Shown one piece after another: positions 15,063 through 25,700 of a DNA stretch of 64,000 bases. The notes beneath the pieces were generated by a model, which worked only from the letters and a program-made list of their open reading frames with translations, was not told the DNA's origin and ran no database searches. This stretch comes from SIG299 sp051880375. GTDB lineage: Bacteria; Bacillota; Clostridia; Lachnospirales; Lachnospiraceae. Where the stretch lies: assembly GCA_051880375.1 (NCBI GenBank), contig JBJENV010000042.1, forward strand, positions 1 through 64,000, read 5' to 3'. How positions within the stretch are numbered: the first letter of the stretch is position 1; each line of letters opens with the position of its first letter. The translations under genes and the position numbers were made by a program.

Positions 15063-16316
15063 TTACTTTATTACTGATTCTATTAAGGTCAGAAGTTCCC
15101 TTGTATACTGTTTCCACGTATGCCGCTCCGACGCGAATTCATAACCTGCATCCGCTATCTGCTGCAGCTTTTCTTCCTCACCAAGCAGAGTATGTACCAC
15201 TTCAGGCAACATGGCAAGTTCGGAAAGCTCGTAAAAAACCACATTCGTTCCATCCGACAGTGTCTTGGTCAAATAGCGGCTTGTATCCGTCACCGATACC
15301 GCCCCGCTTAACATAGAACTGTAAATCCGGTCATGCGCCCCCTGCTTAAACCACGGCATCACATTAAGAGAAATCTTTGTATCCGCCAGCACCTTAAGGC
15401 ACTGCGCCGATGTCTGACTTCCGTTACAAAAAAGTAAATCCTTCCGTTTTGTTTCAAGCAGCTCCCACCCCGCCCCGTAAACATGTACCGGTATGCCGCT
15501 CTCGGTCAGAAGACGTATCACTTCGCCGCGGAAGTAAAACCGGATATACAAATCCAGAAACATCAGATTATGATTTGCAAGCAGCATTTCTTCTCCGGAT
15601 AACTCACCCATCTCCCGCCTGATGTGCTCTTCAAACACTTCGTGTGTTTCCTTCCACGGATGTACCATAAAGTCATCTAGCATTCCACGGTAAAACGCTT
15701 CATATTCGTCATCCAGCCTTGTAATATACTGTTCAAACTGCTTCGGTGGCGTATAATTTCCTACAAATGAAACTGCCTTGGTGCGTTCCTCCATAGATTT
15801 ATACGGACGTGATTCCTGCCCCCGGTTCCACACCCCGCTTTCACTGTTATGTAAATCAGCCTGCTTCCCGCCTGCTGCCTCTGCTTCCCACATATTGCTC
15901 CCGGCAAGCGGCATCGTCTTTCCGAGTAAGACCTGCGGATAATAACGGCGCATATACTCTTCATGTCCCTTGTCGATACACAACTGCACATAGCGCTCCG
16001 GCAGGTCCTTCAGTTCCTTGTAATAATACAACGGATGATCCACCACAATGTTCACGCACAGTACCTGATACCGGTTCCAAAGCAGCTGCCGCTCCTTATA
16101 AAAAATCGCCTCATGCTGTAAGCTGTGAAAGTTAAACGTGATGAGTACCACATCGCCCTGCTTTACGTATTCCTCCAGCTGTGGGAGTCTCGTTGTCTCA
16201 TCCTCCACCTGAAAGGTGAAGACCTCTTTCCCGGCAGCTTTCAGTTCTGCCGCAATACATTTCAAAAAATACTCCAAAGTTTCTACCGTTCCGCCGTCAA
16301 ACAATAAAAATCGCAT
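15063..16316 (-). CDS. CgeB-like glycosyltransferase (DUF3880 plus group 1)
   Basis: A 417-aa cytosolic glycosyltransferase, GT-B-like. The N-terminal half (MRFLLFDGGTVETLEYFL, ITFNFHS) fits DUF3880. The C-terminal half, with VHVYGAGWE, ISLNVMPWFKQGAHDR, and SMLSGAVSVTDTSRYL, fits the nucleotide-sugar binding half of CgeB/spore-maturation and related enzymes. Donor and acceptor are unknown. It starts 18 bases after the MATE gene, with GGGAGGAAG before the ATG, so the two form an operon. A glycan role is inferred from the family only. Confidence 0.82.
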   Translation of the reverse strand: MRFLLFDGGTVETLEYFLKCIAAELKAAGKEVFTFQVEDETTRLPQLEEYVKQGDVVLITFNFHSLQHEAIFYKERQLLWNRYQVLCVNIVVDHPLYYYKELKDLPERYVQLCIDKGHEEYMRRYYPQVLLGKTMPLAGSNMWEAEAAGGKQADLHNSESGVWNRGQESRPYKSMEERTKAVSFVGNYTPPKQFEQYITRLDDEYEAFYRGMLDDFMVHPWKETHEVFEEHIRREMGELSGEEMLLANHNLMFLDLYIRFYFRGEVIRLLTESGIPVHVYGAGWELLETKRKDLLFCNGSQTSAQCLKVLADTKISLNVMPWFKQGAHDRIYSSMLSGAVSVTDTSRYLTKTLSDGTNVVFYELSELAMLPEVVHTLLGEEEKLQQIADAGYEFASERHTWKQYTRELLTLIESVIK

Positions 16317-16334
16317 CGTCTGTCTTCCTCCCTG

Positions 16335-17759
16335 TCAGCTGTTTTCCTTTTCAGCTGTTTCCCTTTTCAGTAATCGTACCGTCTTCTGTGCCAGATAAAG
16401 TGCAAGTACAAAGCTGATAGCATCTGCCACCGGCTGTGCCAGAAAAATGCCGCTCATTCCCGCAATATAGGACAAAGCAAGCAGTACCGGCAAAAAGAAC
16501 AGACCCTGTCTGGCTATGGAAAGAATGGTTGCCGACACAGCAAAGCCCATCGTCTGTGTCAGCATGTTTGTCATAATAATCACTGCAATGAGAGGGAAGG
16601 TGATGCATTGAAACCGGAGTGCCCTTGTCGCAAGCTCCACAACCGCTGCATCCTCTTTTTGAAACAGCATGGAGAGCTGATTGGCAAAGACAAAACCGCC
16701 TACGCCAAGCACTGTCATAAAGAAAACCGAAACCTTCAAACAGAAGAAATAGCCGCGCTTTACGCGGTCATACCTCCCCGCTCCATAGTTAAAGCCACAC
16801 ACCGGCTGAAAGCCCTGCCCAAAGCCCATGAGTGCAGACGCTGCAAAACCCGTCAGCCTCGCTACAATCGAAAATGCCGCAATTGCCGCATCTCCGTACG
16901 GCTTGATACACCAGTTCAAGGAAAGGGTAGCAACACTTGCCAGCCCCTGCCTGCAAAGCGCCGGCAGACCTCCCCGAACAATCTCTTTATAAATTGCCAC
17001 ACTCGGCCGGAACTGCTTTAGCCGGATACGCAGATTGTTTCTTCCGAAATTGCACATCAAAACAAGTATCACAAAACCAATCACCTGACTGACAACCGTT
17101 GCCACAGCAGCTCCCGCAACCCCTAACTTCATTCCGAACATGAACACCGGGTCAAGCGCAATGTTAAGCAGACTCCCCATGCCGATGCCAAGCATTCCGT
17201 AAAACGCACTTCCCTGAAATCGAAGCAGGTTGTTCATCACAAACGATGCCATCAAAAACGGAATTCCGACAAGAAGAGCCCTTGTATAGCCCACCGCAAG
17301 CGGAAAAATCGTTTCCGTTGCGCCAAGCAGACGTACGAGAGGTTCCGTAAAAACCGCTCCGAGTACCGCAAACAATGTACCGAATGCCAACACGGTAAAA
17401 AAAGCAACCGAAACCAGCCGCTCCGCCTCCTCCTGCTTTTTTGCCCCAAGCAGTCTTGCAATATAGTTCCCTGCTCCCTGTCCGATAAAAAAGCTGAAAG
17501 CCTGCAGCATGGTAAGCAGTGAAAAGGTCACACCGATAGCCGCAGTAGCTTCCTTTCCAAGAATTCCGGCAAAGTATGTGTCCGCCAGATTATAGATAGA
17601 GGAAATCAGCATGGTCACAATCGTCGGCACGGCAAGCCTTAAGATAAGCGGCTCCACCGGTGCGTTTGTCAGCCGTTCATGCTTCGTTGCATATTGCTCC
17701 TTTTTATCCTTATTCCAAGGTGCATTTCCACATAATCTCTCTTTTCGTTTCCACGTCAT
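16335..17759 (-). CDS. MATE family efflux transporter
   Basis: A 474-aa integral membrane protein with about 12 hydrophobic segments in two MatE halves. It exports cationic drugs or metabolites in exchange for Na+ or H+. The first segment region reads RLAVPTIVTMLISSIYNLADTYF with FAGILGKEA after it, and the second half has GGLPALCRQGLA and FGQGFQPVCGFNYGA, all typical of the family. The N-terminus has about 25 hydrophilic residues. GGAG precedes the ATG, and a TTGTAA-N17-TAAAAT promoter lies close upstream. Substrate not predictable. Confidence 0.92.
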   Translation of the reverse strand: MTWKRKERLCGNAPWNKDKKEQYATKHERLTNAPVEPLILRLAVPTIVTMLISSIYNLADTYFAGILGKEATAAIGVTFSLLTMLQAFSFFIGQGAGNYIARLLGAKKQEEAERLVSVAFFTVLAFGTLFAVLGAVFTEPLVRLLGATETIFPLAVGYTRALLVGIPFLMASFVMNNLLRFQGSAFYGMLGIGMGSLLNIALDPVFMFGMKLGVAGAAVATVVSQVIGFVILVLMCNFGRNNLRIRLKQFRPSVAIYKEIVRGGLPALCRQGLASVATLSLNWCIKPYGDAAIAAFSIVARLTGFAASALMGFGQGFQPVCGFNYGAGRYDRVKRGYFFCLKVSVFFMTVLGVGGFVFANQLSMLFQKEDAAVVELATRALRFQCITFPLIAVIIMTNMLTQTMGFAVSATILSIARQGLFFLPVLLALSYIAGMSGIFLAQPVADAISFVLALYLAQKTVRLLKRETAEKENS

Positions 17760-17788
17760 AGCACTGCTCCATCTCTTTCACTGCTTCT

Positions 17789-17817
17789 ATTTTACGACAT
17801 TGCCGCTTCGGTTACAA
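17789..17817 (-). promoter_or_regulatory. promoter of the MATE/glycosyltransferase operon
   Basis: TTGTAA (17812-17817), 17 bases and TAAAAT (17789-17794) on the minus strand, 30 bases upstream of the start and right after the terminator of the preceding pectinase gene. Confidence 0.55.
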
Positions 17818-17830
17818 CTAAAAGCACAGA

Positions 17831-17866
17831 AAAAACAGCCTACGGATTTCTCCATAGGCTGTCTTT
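17831..17866 (-). terminator. terminator of the pectinase genes
   Basis: On the minus strand AAAGACAGCCTA and TAGGCTGTTTTTT pair around a 12-base loop, 45 bases after the PL9 stop codon. Confidence 0.85.
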
Positions 17867-17909
17867 ATTATATCCATGTGTCTCGCATATGATACGATCT
17901 GGGGTTCAC

Positions 17910-20900
17910 TTACTTCTTCTGTCCCTTCTTCTTTACCACGAACACAGCTGCCACTGCGGCAAGAAGCACAACAACAATTACCACAATCACAATAGGAAGC
18001 ATGTTGTTTCCGCTTTCTGCATCTGTCGCTGCCGGTGTCGTATTCTCGTCATCCGACGTCGAATCCTTTGCTGCATCCGTATCCGGAGCCTTGGTTGGCT
18101 CGGCCGGTGCCTCTGTCGGCGCTTTCGTCGGTGCCACAGTCGGAGTCGGTGCCGCCTCCTCATCGGCTTTCTGTGCTGCCAGCACAACTGCGGAGTAATC
18201 TGTGGACGGTGCTCCTGTTCCCATTCCTGCACCTGCCACATTTGCTGCTGCCTTGTCGGTAAGCACTAATACACCGTTTCTATTGATAGTGCCGTCTGCA
18301 TTTCTGGTCAGAGCAGTCTTTGTATCCAGTGATACAAACCAGTCTGCCGAAACCTCTGCACCCTCACTGTTTACGGAAGCCTGCTTAGAGGAATCATAAT
18401 AATAATTGTTTGCGCCGTAAATCTTTGTTGTATCCTGTGTTCCCTTTGGCTTTACCTGCTCATTGATGTCCAGCTTTTCGGTACGGAAGGAAATCACACC
18501 GTTCACCGTGTAATCCGTATTTGCTGCATCGTTCGTATACAGAGCCACGTTGTAGCTGCCGTTGTTGAAGGAGATGCAGTCCGTAATCTGAATATCCGGA
18601 CAGCTGTTTGTATCAATTCCCTTTGCCTTATTGTCATAGGAAACGCAGTTTATTAACTCGTGATAACCGCTGATGCTGGATCCGCCAAGCTTAAAGCCGT
18701 TTCCGTTACCGGCATCCGTTCCGTCTACCAGATAACCGTTGCCGTAGGTGACACAGTTCTTAATTACCACCTTACCGATAGGACCGGATTCTATCTTGGC
18801 AAATAAATCCCATCCATCATCAGCATTGTGATAAGCAACACAGCCGTCAAATACATTACCGTCACCAACCGTCAGCTTTGCTGCAAAGCCGTCGGCATCC
18901 TCGTAACCGATATCCGCGTTATTGTAGGACGTACAGTTTAAAATCAGGTTATAGGACGGCCAATCCTCATAGAGGTCGGACGAATAGTATCTGCTGATCT
19001 GGATACCTGTATTACCGTTGTTATAAGCGTTGACATCCTGTACGATACAGTGGCTTCCGGAAATCTGAAGACCCTTCTGGGCATTCTTCGAGTTCGTTAC
19101 ATCAAAACCGGAAAGGATCCAGTAATCACCTGCCATTACCATACCGGCACAGTTGCCCTGGAAGTTTAATACAGGACGCTCTGTTGCTTCCGGATTTGCC
19201 ATCAGATAAATCGGCTGCTCCGGTGTACCGTCATTACCGCGCTCTGCGGTTACGGTCTTTGTTAAAAGCAGATATTCTCCGCCATCCAGTAAGATAATCT
19301 GTCCCGGCTTAGCATACTTGACCGCCGTATTGATATCGGTCGGACTGTTCTTGGTACCCTTACCTGCCGTACTGGAATCCACCAGCGGAGATACATAAAT
19401 TACATTACCCGCAAATTCCTTACGGAAGGTATTAAAACGGTACTCAAAGGTATCGTAGCTGGAAAGTACCTCAAACTCGCTTGGCTGATAGCCTGCTGCC
19501 GGAGTAAACTCTACCACAAAGGTCGTTGCTCCGAGCGGAAGCTTGGTCGGAACATAAGCATAGGTTTCTGCCTTTATCTGTACATTCTCAGCAATAACCT
19601 CGCCCTTGCCGTTCTTGATGTTAGCCACACCGTCTGCATTCGCATACAGGATGACTTCATAATCCTCGTTGCCTGTTGCCGCTGCAGAAAGAATCGAAAT
19701 GTTCGGTGTAACCAGCGTCATCTCTCTGCCCTCTGCCGGTGCATCCGTTGCAGGGTCGGAGGTTGTCAGTACAATGTCGGTAAAGGTTGCCGTTGCATTT
19801 CTTGCAGCAAAGAAGCCGACATAAATAGCGTCCTCATCAATCTGAGTCAGCGCATTTCTCTCAAGGTCATAATACTTCTTCGATACCGTATTGCCGTCCT
19901 TATCGGTGTAGCTTACAATGTAGCCTGTGTTGTTGCGCTCCAACGTAAACTTGAACGTAGTCAGACGTGCCTTTTCCGGTACGGTACCCTGAGGTGCTGT
20001 CTCATTTTCAAAGTTACCGATAATGTTAAAGGTACCGGTCATTCTTGCCTGGCTTGTTTCCAACGTAGTCATCTCAGACTTGAATAACTCATTAATATTG
20101 GTCGTAATGGTATTATCTGCAATATTTGCTGCGGTAACGCCAAGCTTCGACTGTGCGCCGATACCAAGCTTCATAGAAATTTTTTCGCCTGCATCGGCAA
20201 CCTTCTGATTCTCTAAATCCCAATAGTACTCTACTTTGGATACCACTGCCATAAAGGAGTTGTTCCAGAACGTGCTGCCGTCGCCATGCTCACCGACTCT
20301 GTCAGCCGCCATAATACCGAAGCCTTCCTGACCGTTTGAAAACTTCCATGAATCTACGGTTACGGTCGCACTTAATACAAAGTTTTCGGTTTCCGGATTA
20401 ATCTTCGTATAGTAGAAAGCAATACCATCCGTCGAAGCCGGAACCAGCTTACCCTTGCCGTTTACGCTGGCAACGGTAACAGAGCCTTCGTTTGCGCTGC
20501 CGGTGTAGTAATTATCCTTAGCACTTACGCTGGAGCCAAAGGCTGCGAAGGACCATACTCTCTGTGCATCCTTGGTTGCTTCTGCGCTTAACACGCCCCG
20601 CTCCGTTGTTTCGCTTCCTCTGACTGCCTGTACTGAAAATTCATATTTGGTTCCCGTGGTAAGACCTGTTACCGTCACATTGGTTCCGGTTACGGTCGCT
20701 GCTTCCACAAATGCATCCGCTGTTCCGTCCACACGATAGGAAACAACGTACTTTTCTGCTTCATCCACAGCACCCCATACCACATCCACACCGCCGTTTC
20801 CGACGCTGGTCGCGCTTGTGATGCTCGGAGTCTTTAACGGGAGTGCAAAAGCCACTGCTTTGGAAGTAACTTCCTTCTCTTTCTCCCCGTCTCTTACTGC

Positions 20901-22628
20901 TGTAATCTTAAAAGTATATTCTCCAGATGCCTTCGGTGCAAAGCTTACACTTCCTTCTGTTCCGTCAGAAGCAGCAGACGCACTGTCTGCTTCAGTACCT
21001 GTCTTGTCATACATGGTAACGATAACTTTATCTGCACCGTCATAGCCGATGACCATCTTGTAGGATACGGTAATTTTACCGTCTGCCGTTGCGATATCCT
21101 TTACCGCAGGAGCTGCTACGGTATCCCATGCTGCTCTTGCCGGACGCTCGCCGCTCGATGTCTGATTTGTTACAATCGTATGTACTCTTGCACCGCGGTT
21201 GTACTCGGATTCCGGAGATACGATACGATAGGTACCTGCGGTAAGACCGGTATAGGTCATGGTTGTCTTATCTGTACCTGTCACTGTAGTAATGCCTTCT
21301 GCATTTGCAATCGAATTGCCTGCCTCATCGATTAAGGCTACTGCAGAGGTATTGCTTCCGCCGGTACTGCTCATGGTTACTACAACATCTGCCGTACCCA
21401 TTACGGTAAATGCGATAGCTCCGTTTAAGTTTTTATCTACTTCAATATACTTTGTAACAACCTTTTCTGCATCTACTCTCTGAGTTACCTTGCCGACCAC
21501 CTTATAGTAATCTGCAAAGGTAGTTCCCTCTGCAATCGGGTCCTTATCTGCAACACCGGCTGCAGGAATGGTCGTCGAGTCAAATGCATATTCCGTAGTA
21601 GCTGCCGCAGATACTTCTGCCACCAGAACGGAAATGACTCTGGCACCGCGGTTTAATTCTGCATTTTCCGGAGATACGACACGATAAGTACCTGCTGCAA
21701 GACCCGTATAGGTCAATGTTGTTGTCGCAGTGGTAGAAACCTGTGTCAGACCCTCGTTGTTTGCTATCACATTTCCTGCCTCATCAACCAGAGCAATTTC
21801 GGAGGTATTGCTTCCTCCGGTACTGCTGACAGCCAGTGTAATATCCGCACTACCGTTTGTTGTAAACTGAATGGCACCGCTCAAAGCCTTTCCGATTTCC
21901 AGACACTTCATGGAACCGTCGGAATTCGTTCTCTGGGTAACGGTTCCCACAACCTTAAAGTAATTGCCGTAGGTCGTTCCCTCTGCCACTGCGTCCTTAT
22001 CATTTACGCCGGTCGCGTCTAACTTTGTTGTATCCAGAAGATATTCCGCAGTAGAAGCTGCCGTTTCCGTGCCGCCCTCGCTTTCTGCAGTTACGGTAAT
22101 CGTGTATACTCTCGCACCACGTCCGTATTCTGCATTTTCAGGTGAAATGACACGATAGGTACCTGCAGGGAGATTCTCGTAGGTCATCCTGGTTCTGTCT
22201 GTTGCACTTACGGTTGTAATGCCCTCTTTATTTGCCACTACATTGCCGTCTGCATCTACTAATGCTGCTGCAGAAGTATTGGCGCCGCCTGTACTGCTCA
22301 TCTCAAGCACTACATTGCTTGCAGCAGTTGTAGTAAACTGAATGGCACCCTTTCCTGCCTTACCCACCTCTACGGATTTAGTCAGTCCGGTATTGCTGTC
22401 CAGCCTCTGAGTCACCTCGCCGACGATTTTGAAATAACCGTCCGCATAGGTGGTTCCCTCTGCAATCGGAGTCTTATCCGCAACACCGGTTGCATCAATG
22501 GTGGTTGCGTCAAACACCTTTGCTGTCGTATCTGCCAGAACCTGTACGGTATTGCTCATCGGAATCAGACCGACTACCATAAGCAGTGCCATTGCAAGCC
22601 CTGTCAGACGCTTTGTCAATTTTTTCAT
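17910..22628 (-). CDS. giant membrane-anchored pectate lyase, family PL9
   Basis: A 1572-aa extracellular enzyme that cleaves polygalacturonate by beta-elimination. Signal peptide (MKKLTKRLTG onward, cleavage near LADTT); three related repeats of about 145 residues (about 35-490; each with Y-x-K-V-V-G-x-V-T-Q-R and SSTGG.NTS) that look like beta-sandwich binding domains; two fibronectin-III-like modules (about 500-686); a ConA-like region (about 690-956); a PL9 right-handed beta-helix (about 1076-1385) with YEDADGFAAKLTVGDGN and NADDGWDLFAK; a Thr/Pro linker; and a C-terminal membrane segment (about 1543-1563) ending in KKKGQKK. The start at 22628 is set by AAAGGAGGACTAAAATG. It is 151 bases downstream of the pectin methylesterase gene. 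Confidence 0.9.
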   Translation of the reverse strand: MKKLTKRLTGLAMALLMVVGLIPMSNTVQVLADTTAKVFDATTIDATGVADKTPIAEGTTYADGYFKIVGEVTQRLDSNTGLTKSVEVGKAGKGAIQFTTTAASNVVLEMSSTGGANTSAAALVDADGNVVANKEGITTVSATDRTRMTYENLPAGTYRVISPENAEYGRGARVYTITVTAESEGGTETAASTAEYLLDTTKLDATGVNDKDAVAEGTTYGNYFKVVGTVTQRTNSDGSMKCLEIGKALSGAIQFTTNGSADITLAVSSTGGSNTSEIALVDEAGNVIANNEGLTQVSTTATTTLTYTGLAAGTYRVVSPENAELNRGARVISVLVAEVSAAATTEYAFDSTTIPAAGVADKDPIAEGTTFADYYKVVGKVTQRVDAEKVVTKYIEVDKNLNGAIAFTVMGTADVVVTMSSTGGSNTSAVALIDEAGNSIANAEGITTVTGTDKTTMTYTGLTAGTYRIVSPESEYNRGARVHTIVTNQTSSGERPARAAWDTVAAPAVKDIATADGKITVSYKMVIGYDGADKVIVTMYDKTGTEADSASAASDGTEGSVSFAPKASGEYTFKITAVRDGEKEKEVTSKAVAFALPLKTPSITSATSVGNGGVDVVWGAVDEAEKYVVSYRVDGTADAFVEAATVTGTNVTVTGLTTGTKYEFSVQAVRGSETTERGVLSAEATKDAQRVWSFAAFGSSVSAKDNYYTGSANEGSVTVASVNGKGKLVPASTDGIAFYYTKINPETENFVLSATVTVDSWKFSNGQEGFGIMAADRVGEHGDGSTFWNNSFMAVVSKVEYYWDLENQKVADAGEKISMKLGIGAQSKLGVTAANIADNTITTNINELFKSEMTTLETSQARMTGTFNIIGNFENETAPQGTVPEKARLTTFKFTLERNNTGYIVSYTDKDGNTVSKKYYDLERNALTQIDEDAIYVGFFAARNATATFTDIVLTTSDPATDAPAEGREMTLVTPNISILSAAATGNEDYEVILYANADGVANIKNGKGEVIAENVQIKAETYAYVPTKLPLGATTFVVEFTPAAGYQPSEFEVLSSYDTFEYRFNTFRKEFAGNVIYVSPLVDSSTAGKGTKNSPTDINTAVKYAKPGQIILLDGGEYLLLTKTVTAERGNDGTPEQPIYLMANPEATERPVLNFQGNCAGMVMAGDYWILSGFDVTNSKNAQKGLQISGSHCIVQDVNAYNNGNTGIQISRYYSSDLYEDWPSYNLILNCTSYNNADIGYEDADGFAAKLTVGDGNVFDGCVAYHNADDGWDLFAKIESGPIGKVVIKNCVTYGNGYLVDGTDAGNGNGFKLGGSSISGYHELINCVSYDNKAKGIDTNSCPDIQITDCISFNNGSYNVALYTNDAANTDYTVNGVISFRTEKLDINEQVKPKGTQDTTKIYGANNYYYDSSKQASVNSEGAEVSADWFVSLDTKTALTRNADGTINRNGVLVLTDKAAANVAGAGMGTGAPSTDYSAVVLAAQKADEEAAPTPTVAPTKAPTEAPAEPTKAPDTDAAKDSTSDDENTTPAATDAESGNNMLPIVIVVIVVVLLAAVAAVFVVKKKGQKK

Positions 22629-22779
22629 TTTAGTCCTCCTTTTATTACGCTTCTCTGCAGGAAAACACACGGATAGCAGAAAGAACCCCTGTAAGGAATT
22701 CCTTCTGCTCTCCTGCCCTGCTGCCCTGATAAAAGTCAGGACATGATATGCGATGAAATACTGCCTTTAGGCAATGGGA

Positions 22780-25700
22780 TTACTTGAAAGGATCCCATTC
22801 GCCAAGGAATGCAGCAATTGCCTTCTCCTTTGTAGAAATGTCCGTGCCGTCGGAAAGTACCGGCTCGGTCAGTACGGTCGACCAGGATGCACGGTTTGCT
22901 AAGTTATCCTCACCGGAAAGTTCCTTTGTACCATACTCATACATCATTGTGGATTCTCCACCGAGAGAGTTCAGCCAGCCTTCCGGCTTAATTAAGGACT
23001 CTTCTCCGTAGTATTCACAGGAAGCTTCCACCGTAGTATTGTAGAAGACAACCTCACTTGTATTTGCTGCCCACGGTCTTCCGAAGTAACCCGGCTTGGA
23101 ACCGTACTCAGATGCGGTATCTACACCCGGTGTGGTAGAGGTAACGACACAATCATAGAAGAGATAGCCTCTGCTGCCTGCCTGCTGGGCTGCCGTAATA
23201 TAGGCAACATCTGCGCTGGCTTCACTTGTGTTCATCACAAGATTACACTCATTGAATACTGCTGTCATACCACCGAAAATGTAGTCACATGCACCTAAAA
23301 TATCACACTCGTTGAATGCAACAACGGAATCCTTGCCGCCATATAAGGTATCCTGTCTGCCGACAAATTTACAGTTGTTGAAGTATACGTTGGTACAATT
23401 ATCAGCAATTGCAAGTGCAGCCGCACGTTCTACGAAGGATTTCGTCTGTACGGAGGTATCGCCTGCTGTCGTAGATCTTTCACCCTTATTGCCTACTTCC
23501 ATCACTACAATGTCGTTTGCTTCCTTCTCGGAAATGTACTGGTTGAAGGAATTTTCAAAGATGATGCCGTCAGCTTCAAAGCCGCTTGCATAAACAACAA
23601 CGGTTGCGTTCCAGTAGGAACCGGAGGTTGTACCGGTGCCAGGATTCTTAAAGCCTAAGTAGCCGTTGGACTTATTGATTTCCAATAATTCCGCATCATA
23701 CTTACAATCCGTACCCATACTATAGTAGCTGTAGCCATGTCCATAGTAGGAAGTAATTCTTACTGCGTTTTCTGCAATGTCAACACCCTTGTTTGTAATT
23801 TCAATGCTTGCTGCATCACCTGCCGCATTCTTTAACGTAATGTTCGGGAGGTCGATTACCAGCATTTCCTCGTAGTTACCCGGATCAATGGAAACGGTCA
23901 CTCTCTGGTCTTCGGTACGCTGCATTCTTGCGATAGCATCCAGTGCCTCGTTGATGGTTGCATATTCCTTACCCTCACCAACCGTAACAGTATCCTTGTA
24001 TTCTACCGGAGTAGTCACAATAATGCTTGTAAAGTAAGTCTGGGAACTGTTTGTACCTTCAATCGCACTGATGGTAACAAATCCGTCCTCTGTCGCAATA
24101 TAAGTAGTTGTATCAATTTTGCTTGTGCTTCCGGATTTTTCGTCTACGATGGTTGCTTCATCGCCGTTGAACTGGAAGCCTGCGCAATAGCAGTAATTTG
24201 CGGTGATAATGTCGCCTGCCTTCACAGGAACCTTAATTTCTCCACCCTTATTTAATAATAAGTAGGTCTTGTTCTCCAGTACCTGATTGTTCAGTACAAG
24301 TCCGCTGTAGTAAATGCCGTCGCCAATGGTTTCAATTCCTGCTCCGCCGTATGCCTTGTTGAGTTTACCGAAGTTCCATTCAGTCAAAGTATCAAAACCA
24401 ATCTTCGATGTAGTTGCTGCACCGTTTACCTTAACGTCAGCAGTTCTCTTCTGTGCTACACTGTTACCGACACCTGCTACCGATACAGCATACTGTCCGT
24501 CACGGAGCACTACCTTTTCTTCCGCCGGCTTAAATGTGTAAACATAACCCGCCTCATTGATGTTGCTTAACGTTACGACTGCATTTGCCCAGTCTTCAGC
24601 ACTGATTCCGGTTGTATCAAAGGTTACTTCATAAACCGGTTTTGCCATAAACGCAATATTCTGCTCCTTATCCTCTGTTAAGCAGATACTGGTGAGCTCA
24701 GATAAATAGTAATCGTTGATGTTTTCTGCAACAATTTCATAAGTAACTCCGCGCTCAAACTTTACAGAGATGGTATCACCGTCCAATGTAAATTCCGGAA
24801 CATAAGCATACTCCGGATTGACAAAGGAAAGCTTCAGAGCTGCTAAGGCATCTTCACTTAATCCGGTCAGCTTACCGGTCATTGTAACAAGGTCTACCGT
24901 TTCGATACTAATGTCGGCCTTGGTTCCGATTTCCTTCGCCGTTCCCGGAACCTTTAATTTCTGTCCAATGATAATCAAATCCGGATTCTTAATATTGTTC
25001 AGCTTAGCAAAATCCCAAATCGTACTGTTGAATCTCTTGGCGATGACTCTAAGCATGTCACCCTTTACTACGGTATATATTTCTTCTCCTGTGGTACCGG
25101 CCTTCGCCGTAACATTGATTACATCACCGCTCTTGATCACATAACCGTTCGCATTTAAGAGAGTTACGGTATAGCTGTATGTATCACGAAGCCAGATTTC
25201 GTAACTGCCGTCTGCTGCAGGAGCTACGGTTGTTACTGCACCTGTCTTATCGTTTGTAAATGCCAGTTCATAATTCTTTAAAGAATCCGGTGCTGTTACC
25301 TTACCCTTTACAAGTACCGGAGCGGTATGCTCTCTGTACATTCTGCATACAACCAGCTTTTCATCCAGCGTATACAGCTTATAAATACCATATTCGGAAG
25401 CATAAAATGTCAGCTTGGAACCATTGCCGACAGATGTTGCCTTTTCAATTTTGCCGCTTGGGCTTTCAAAGTAAATCGTTGCTTCGCCGCCGTTGGATGC
25501 AGTGTATGCAGTAAAGATATCGCCCTCATACAGCTTAATGCCGACATAGACTCTGGAAGTAGAGCCGGAGTTCGAATATACAAAACCGTTTAACTGGGTT
25601 GTGCTTCCGTCCTCCTCCGTATAGGACTTACTCTTTGCATCATATCTTGTAATTGCTTCGTTCATTGTACGAAGACGGTTATTTGTCTTACCGCTTGCGT

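Noticed and set aside
17889..18269. Plus-strand Cys/Arg-rich frame
   Set aside because: It is the shadow of the Thr/Pro linker and membrane tail of the PL9 lyase on the other strand.
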